Shown here one piece after another: positions 5,722-9,779 of a stretch of 9,779 nucleotides of DNA (its first letter is position 1; every line of letters starts with the position of its first letter). Source of the DNA: Sulfurovum sp. (GTDB lineage: Bacteria > Campylobacterota > Campylobacteria > Campylobacterales > Sulfurovaceae). The notes under the pieces were generated by a model. It worked only from the letters and a program-made list of their open reading frames with translations. It made no database searches and was not told the DNA's origin. Made by a program: the position numbers and the translations under genes. Location: the NCBI GenBank assembly GCA_027046415.1, contig JALTYW010000202.1:1-9779 (forward strand), given 5' to 3'.

Positions 5722-6306
5722 CTATCCTGTTTTTTGTATTTTTTTAGGAGCTTTTTTCAGTTTTTGTAATGGCTTTTTTTCGCTCCCCTTACGTTTTTTC
5801 AATTTTGGTTTTGTGATGCCCTGTACCAAAAATGCCGTTGCTTTCTCACCATCTGCTTGCATCACAACCAATACTTTACCGTTTTTCTGTTCAATATTGA
5901 ACAGAGTCATTCCCTGCTTTACGCTATCGGCTTCAACCCTCTCATTCTCCCTTAAAGGGAGATGGTAAGCTACCCCTTCAATCCGTACCAGCGTATGCTG
6001 TTTTTTAATCACAACCCAGCACACTTTAGCCTCTGAAAGTCCGTAGAGGCTGTTTGTTGTATGCTCCATACAAAGTCTGTCAAAATCGTTTTTCCCAATC
6101 GACAGATTGCCATCTGATCCGGCAATATCCAAATAGAGTGTACGGACATAGGCTGACTTTTCCCTGCTTTGCTGTATTTTGGTATATAAATGACGGTTGG
6201 ATGTATGCAGCACATCAACACTTTGGTACAGGGCTGGCAATACAAGCCCCATCAAGGCAATTGCAATCAATACTTCAATAAGGGTAAAAGCGCTTCTCCT
6301 TTGCAT
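5722..6306 (-). CDS. Type II secretion minor pseudopilin (GspI/GspJ-like) with a lysine-rich tail
   Basis: The 194-residue product opens with a class III prepilin leader: six residues (Met-Gln-Arg-Arg-Ser-Ala), then Phe7 at the predicted cleavage and methylation site and Glu11 at the canonical +5 position. A hydrophobic helix (about 7-27) follows, which inserts in the inner membrane and packs in the pseudopilus. Prepilin peptidase would cut between Ala6 and Phe7. The globular part (about 40-163) is not diagnostic. Length and position after gspE suggest a minor pseudopilin of the GspI/J type rather than the major GspG; the exact subunit is not certain. The tail (166-194) is strongly basic, with 13 Lys and 1 Arg in 29 residues. 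The ATG overlaps the gspE stop in TGATG, and only a weak GGA precedes it, so translation probably depends on coupling to gspE. Confidence 0.8.
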   Translation of the reverse strand: MQRRSAFTLIEVLIAIALMGLVLPALYQSVDVLHTSNRHLYTKIQQSREKSAYVRTLYLDIAGSDGNLSIGKNDFDRLCMEHTTNSLYGLSEAKVCWVVIKKQHTLVRIEGVAYHLPLRENERVEADSVKQGMTLFNIEQKNGKVLVVMQADGEKATAFLVQGITKPKLKKRKGSEKKPLQKLKKAPKKIQKTG

Positions 6307-7820
6307 CAGCCGTCCATAAGCCCTACACGTATCGCCTCTTCGTAGCTTGTCTCGCCGGCAAGCAGCATCTCTTTTAGTTTGTCAGAGATGGTCTTCATGC
6401 CATCTGCTTTCATCGCTTCTCGTATCTGATGATCATTAAAACCATCTTTGATCATCATTTTGACTTTATCATCAACCATAAAGAGTTCACCAATCGCCTG
6501 CCTGCCTTTATAGCCCGTAAAGTCGCAATATTTACACCCTTTCGCTTGGTAGTAGGTTTTCTCTGATGGGATATCCAGCTCTTCTGCAAGTGCTTTGGGG
6601 AGATACCTTTCCTCTTTACAATGAAAACAAAGCTTGCGTGTCAACCGTTGCGCCAAAACACCAAGAAGAGTTGAGGAAATAAGAAAACTCTCAATCCCCA
6701 TATCCATAAGACGGCTTAGTGACGATGTAGCATCATTGGTATGCAGTGTGGAGAGCAGCAAATGTCCTGTCAATGCTGCACGCAATGCAATATCTGCTGT
6801 TTCTGCATCCCGAATCTCCCCTACCATAATAATATCGGGATCCTGCCGAAGAATCGAACGAAGACCGGCAGAGAAGGTTAAGCCCACTTTTTCGTTTACC
6901 TGAATCTGGGAGATGTTGTCTGCATTATACTCTACCGGATCCTCCACTGTAATGATGTTTTTATCCGGTGTTGCGATATGCTGTAAACATGCATGAAGAG
7001 TTGTTGATTTTCCCGATCCCGTCGGTCCTGTGACCAGTATCATACCGTGTGCATGGGTAAGCAGTTTATAAAGCTGCTTGGTAATATCATCTTGAAAACC
7101 AAGTGATTCCAGGGTTGGTATATGTTCACTCTGTGCCAGTATACGCATGACCACACGTTCCCCATGGTAGGTTGGTAAAATGGAGACCCTCACATCCAAT
7201 GTTTTGCCTGAAATAGAGATTTGGGTACGTCCATCCTGCGGCAACCGCTTCTCTGAAATATCCAGGTTAGATATAACTTTAATACGGTTAATTACCAAAG
7301 CAATGATCATTTTGTCGAGATCTAAATGTTTCTTTAATGCACCATCAATACGAAATCGCACCTCACCTTTACGCTCCTGGCTCTCTATATGAATATCACT
7401 TGCCTCTTTCTGCAGTGCCTGAAAAAAGAGAGAGTTGACCAGTTTGATTATTGGGGCAGACTCTTCACTCGAGAGCAGATCCTGGGAGTTTCTGATAAAC
7501 TCAAGCAGGTCGGACTCCACCTCAATAAGGTCTTCTGTGGTAGTTGACATTGCCTCAAACTCAGAACCGGTCTGCAGTTCAAGAAACTTGTTGCGAAGAC
7601 GTTCAAAACTTTCCTCATCTACAGTACAGACAGGATAGTCAAGACCTATTTTGGCAAAATGGTTCAATGCATTTGACATTGTCTTCTTATTGACCACGGC
7701 ATACTTCTCTCCCTCGATTATCGTAAAAAGAAGATCATGTTTTAACGCAACTTTGTGGTTCACCCCCTCTTCCCAAAGAGGCTCAAGGTCGACATCTTTG
7801 AAGTGTGGGAAATGCAGCAT
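6306..7820 (-). CDS. gspE: Type II secretion assembly ATPase GspE
   Basis: GspE is the cytoplasmic hexameric ATPase that powers pseudopilus assembly. The 504-residue product has all the family motifs (numbered from the ATG): Ser-Asp-Ile-His-Ile-Glu at 141-146, Arg-Leu-Pro-Gln-Asp-Gly-Arg at 192-198, Walker A Gly-Pro-Thr-Gly-Ser-Gly-Lys-Ser-Thr at 265-273, the Asp box Thr-Val-Glu-Asp-Pro-Val-Glu at 291-297, Walker B Ile-Ile-Met-Val-Gly-Glu-Ile-Arg-Asp at 330-338 and the His box near 352-361. Two Cys pairs (398/401 and 429/432) form the zinc-binding C-M domain that separates GspE and PilB from the retraction ATPase PilT. The N-terminal region is present but divergent. The ATG at 7820 shares a base with the gspD stop (TGATG) and has AGGAGAG at 7826-7832; a TTG one codon earlier is too close to that site. 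Context with a T2SS-type secretin favours GspE over PilB. Confidence 0.93.
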   Translation of the reverse strand: MLHFPHFKDVDLEPLWEEGVNHKVALKHDLLFTIIEGEKYAVVNKKTMSNALNHFAKIGLDYPVCTVDEESFERLRNKFLELQTGSEFEAMSTTTEDLIEVESDLLEFIRNSQDLLSSEESAPIIKLVNSLFFQALQKEASDIHIESQERKGEVRFRIDGALKKHLDLDKMIIALVINRIKVISNLDISEKRLPQDGRTQISISGKTLDVRVSILPTYHGERVVMRILAQSEHIPTLESLGFQDDITKQLYKLLTHAHGMILVTGPTGSGKSTTLHACLQHIATPDKNIITVEDPVEYNADNISQIQVNEKVGLTFSAGLRSILRQDPDIIMVGEIRDAETADIALRAALTGHLLLSTLHTNDATSSLSRLMDMGIESFLISSTLLGVLAQRLTRKLCFHCKEERYLPKALAEELDIPSEKTYYQAKGCKYCDFTGYKGRQAIGELFMVDDKVKMMIKDGFNDHQIREAMKADGMKTISDKLKEMLLAGETSYEEAIRVGLMDG

Positions 7821-9779
7821 CAAAACTCTCCTACAATATTCAGTGCATCCTGCCTCTCTCCTACAGGATGTTTTATCCTTCTGCTTGCAGGTACTGATGA
7901 TGGAGATGGTTGGCTTGTATTGCTGCCTCTTTTCTCTTCCAACCTTTGAAAAATATAGTCATTATATTCCCTCTGCACCTCTTCGAGTTCATCAAGCATC
8001 TTTTTGAGTTTTTGAAGCTCATCACTTCTACGTACAATATAAGGTGTAAGGTAGACTACTACATTGGTCTTTCTACTTAGATCGGAGGTATGGGTGAAGA
8101 GTTTTCCAAGGATAGGAATGTCTCCGAGGACAGGTACCTTTGTGACACCTTTTCCTCCTGTGTTCTTAATAAGCCCTCCAAGAATGATTGTCTCTCCGTT
8201 GTTTACAATAGCAGTTGTTTTGACATCTCTTTTTGTCGTTGTAGGACGATCGGCACTGGGCGACTCATTATCCAGTACATCCTCAATAATTGTCTCTACC
8301 TCCATGCTGACTTTATTGTTGCTTGAAAGACGCGGTTTTACTTTCAGTGTTAACCCAATGTCCTCCCTGCTGTAGTTGTTAATAACGTTCGAGTCGCCTG
8401 TTGTGGACTGTTGTGCCTGTGTCAGAATTGACCGGGTCTGCCCTACATATATCGAGGCTTCTTTATTATTGGTACAGAGGATAGAGGGCTCACTTAAAAT
8501 ATGTGCCGCTCCGTTACGTCTGAGCAGATCAAGCTGTGCTCCCAATGCAAATACCTGATTTGTCGGATCAAACTTAAACGAGGGGTTGTTATTGGTGATA
8601 ATATTGCCATTTGCATCCGTGTAGGTCTCTCCGTTATTCGTATTCAGGAATGCCAACAATGCCGGTGAGATCTGCAATGCATTGGCACCAAGATTGCCGG
8701 CAAGGGTGAAAAGTCCATTGCTTGTAATAGTACCGCCATTGATACCGTACTTCAACCCCACCTGCTCTGCCAAGTTACTGTCTATCTCTACGATACGCGC
8801 TTTGACATATACCTGAACTTTTGGAATATCAATTTTGCGTATTGTTTCTCTGATATTACGAATCTGTTCACCTGTAGCCAAGAAGATCAATGCATTCCTT
8901 TCAACATCGGAGACCACCATCGCTTTACCTGGAGGGGTTTTCCCTTTGGGTGTTGCCTTGCGTGCGATGTTATTCATCTGGTCTATCAGCTTACTGAGTA
9001 TTTTTTCCATCTCTTCTGCATTGGAGTTTTGCAGCGGTATGACATACATTCTTTGCGCCTGTTCCTCCCCCTTGATATCCAACTGCTTGATATAGCGAAT
9101 CATCCGTCGATTGTTTTCCGGTTTTCCGACAAGAATAATGGCATTTGTAGATTCATCTTTAAATACATCAACCTTTTCACTTTCAATTGTCTGAGGAAAA
9201 AGTTTTTTGGACATACTTTGCACGTTGGGGAAAATGTCTTTCACACTGGCATTGTTGAGCCGTATGACAGTTGAACGCTTTTGTCCTTTCTGTTCAATAG
9301 CATTGATCAGTTTGGAAAGCGACTGAAGCGTTCTTGGTGTTGCAGTAACGGCAAGGACATTGTTCTCCTTAAACGAAATCACCTTATCAGATTTGTGCAA
9401 CAGTGGTTTGATTTTTGCCCTGACAACTGCAGCATTGGCACGTTTTAGCGGGAACATTACCGTTTTCATTGTCTCCCCTTCAACACTCTCGCTGACATCC
9501 AGACCTTCACCGGAAGCATTCATGCTTTTAACCACCTTGTAGAAATCCCCCTGATCTACGATCGTAAGCCCTTTACTCCCCAAAATAGCATTTGCCAACG
9601 GCAGCAGGGAAGATTTTTTGATCGGTTCCTGGGATACAAAGTCGATCTTTCCGCTGAGATCTGCATCAATCAATATGTTTTTATGCGTAATTTTCGACAC
9701 CATTTCGATAAAATCTTTTACGCTGAGATCACGGAAATTGATATTGACCCTCTCTTCATTCGCCTGAACCGCTGTACTC
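7820..9779 (-). CDS. gspD: Type II secretion secretin GspD (5' end outside the window)
   Basis: GspD forms the outer-membrane channel of the type II secretion system. The frame stays open past the first internal Met (9703-9701) to the window edge, giving 652 visible residues. The extra 25 include Val-Asn-Ile-Asn-Phe-Arg-Asp-Leu-Ser-Val, a typical start of the periplasmic N0 domain, so only the signal peptide and a few residues are missing. Numbered from that Met, N0 runs to about 60, N1-N3 repeats span about 80-290, and the secretin barrel covers about 295-560. It includes Val-Pro-Val-Leu-Gly-Asp-Ile-Pro-Ile-Leu-Gly-Lys-Leu-Phe at 523-536, Asn-Gly-Glu-Thr-Ile-Ile-Leu-Gly-Gly-Leu at 502-511 and Leu-Thr-Pro-Tyr-Ile-Val at 552-557. 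An Asn-rich insert lies at 354-383. A charged helix and a Ser/Pro tail follow (about 560-627). The stop overlaps gspE in TGATG. Confidence 0.93.
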   Translation of the reverse strand, partial: STAVQANEERVNINFRDLSVKDFIEMVSKITHKNILIDADLSGKIDFVSQEPIKKSSLLPLANAILGSKGLTIVDQGDFYKVVKSMNASGEGLDVSESVEGETMKTVMFPLKRANAAVVRAKIKPLLHKSDKVISFKENNVLAVTATPRTLQSLSKLINAIEQKGQKRSTVIRLNNASVKDIFPNVQSMSKKLFPQTIESEKVDVFKDESTNAIILVGKPENNRRMIRYIKQLDIKGEEQAQRMYVIPLQNSNAEEMEKILSKLIDQMNNIARKATPKGKTPPGKAMVVSDVERNALIFLATGEQIRNIRETIRKIDIPKVQVYVKARIVEIDSNLAEQVGLKYGINGGTITSNGLFTLAGNLGANALQISPALLAFLNTNNGETYTDANGNIITNNNPSFKFDPTNQVFALGAQLDLLRRNGAAHILSEPSILCTNNKEASIYVGQTRSILTQAQQSTTGDSNVINNYSREDIGLTLKVKPRLSSNNKVSMEVETIIEDVLDNESPSADRPTTTKRDVKTTAIVNNGETIILGGLIKNTGGKGVTKVPVLGDIPILGKLFTHTSDLSRKTNVVVYLTPYIVRRSDELQKLKKMLDELEEVQREYNDYIFQRLEEKRGSNTSQPSPSSVPASRRIKHPVGERQDALNIVGEF

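Noticed and set aside
6295..6306. AGGAGAAG just after the pseudopilin ATG as a ribosome-binding site for a later start
   Set aside because: The next in-frame start-like codon is a TTG inside the hydrophobic helix; using it would remove the leader and the prepilin cleavage site.
7821..7823. TTG start for gspE, one codon before the ATG
   Set aside because: It leaves only 2 nt after AGGAGAG, while the ATG at 7820 has 5 nt and makes the same TGATG junction seen at the next gene pair.
9701..9703. ATG at 9703 as the true start of gspD
   Set aside because: The frame stays open for another 25 codons to the window edge, and those residues continue the N0 domain, so the real start with a signal peptide is outside the window.

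Overview
The window looks like chromosomal DNA of a Campylobacterota bacterium (the former Epsilonproteobacteria), most likely a free-living Sulfurovum- or Sulfurimonas-type organism. I base this on protein style (a YccA-like Bax-inhibitor-1 protein, a short SecG, and an frr–pyrE pair with a one-base gap), on promoters that show a good TATAAT-like -10 box with no clear -35, and on roughly 45% GC in most hand-counted samples. The genus is an inference made without any database search.

Positions 1-2661 (plus strand) hold housekeeping genes. They are the tail of a small probable lipoprotein, a seven-helix Bax-inhibitor-1 membrane protein, secG (Sec translocon), frr (ribosome recycling) and pyrE (pyrimidine synthesis). 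secG and frr each have their own -10 box, and a short intrinsic terminator lies between them. frr and pyrE form a tight operon.

Positions 2664-5626 (minus strand) hold two genes. One is a stand-alone Aer/CetB-like PAS protein whose cofactor-binding loop has lost two of the three residues needed for FAD binding in Aer. The other is a large HerA/FtsK-superfamily ATPase with a long C-terminal coiled-coil extension. The PAS gene converges on pyrE, and its terminator hairpin begins inside its own last codons. A perfect 14-bp palindrome sits where its -35 element should be.

Positions 5722-9779 (minus strand) hold part of a type II secretion operon in the order gspD (secretin, running off the window edge), gspE (assembly ATPase), then a pseudopilin gene. 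Both junctions use the same TGATG stop/start overlap, so the three proteins are probably translationally coupled. No gspF or major pseudopilin gene lies in the window, so the rest of the machine must be upstream of gspD or elsewhere. No terminator is visible between the pseudopilin and the HerA-like ATPase, so read-through into that gene is possible.

No RNA genes, insertion sequences, CRISPR arrays or phage genes were seen. No intergenic stretch exceeds about 150 bases. I did not find a convincing new multi-gene system. The best leads are the altered PAS loop, the HerA-like ATPase of unknown function, and a PhoB/OmpR-box-like direct repeat upstream of the Bax-inhibitor gene.
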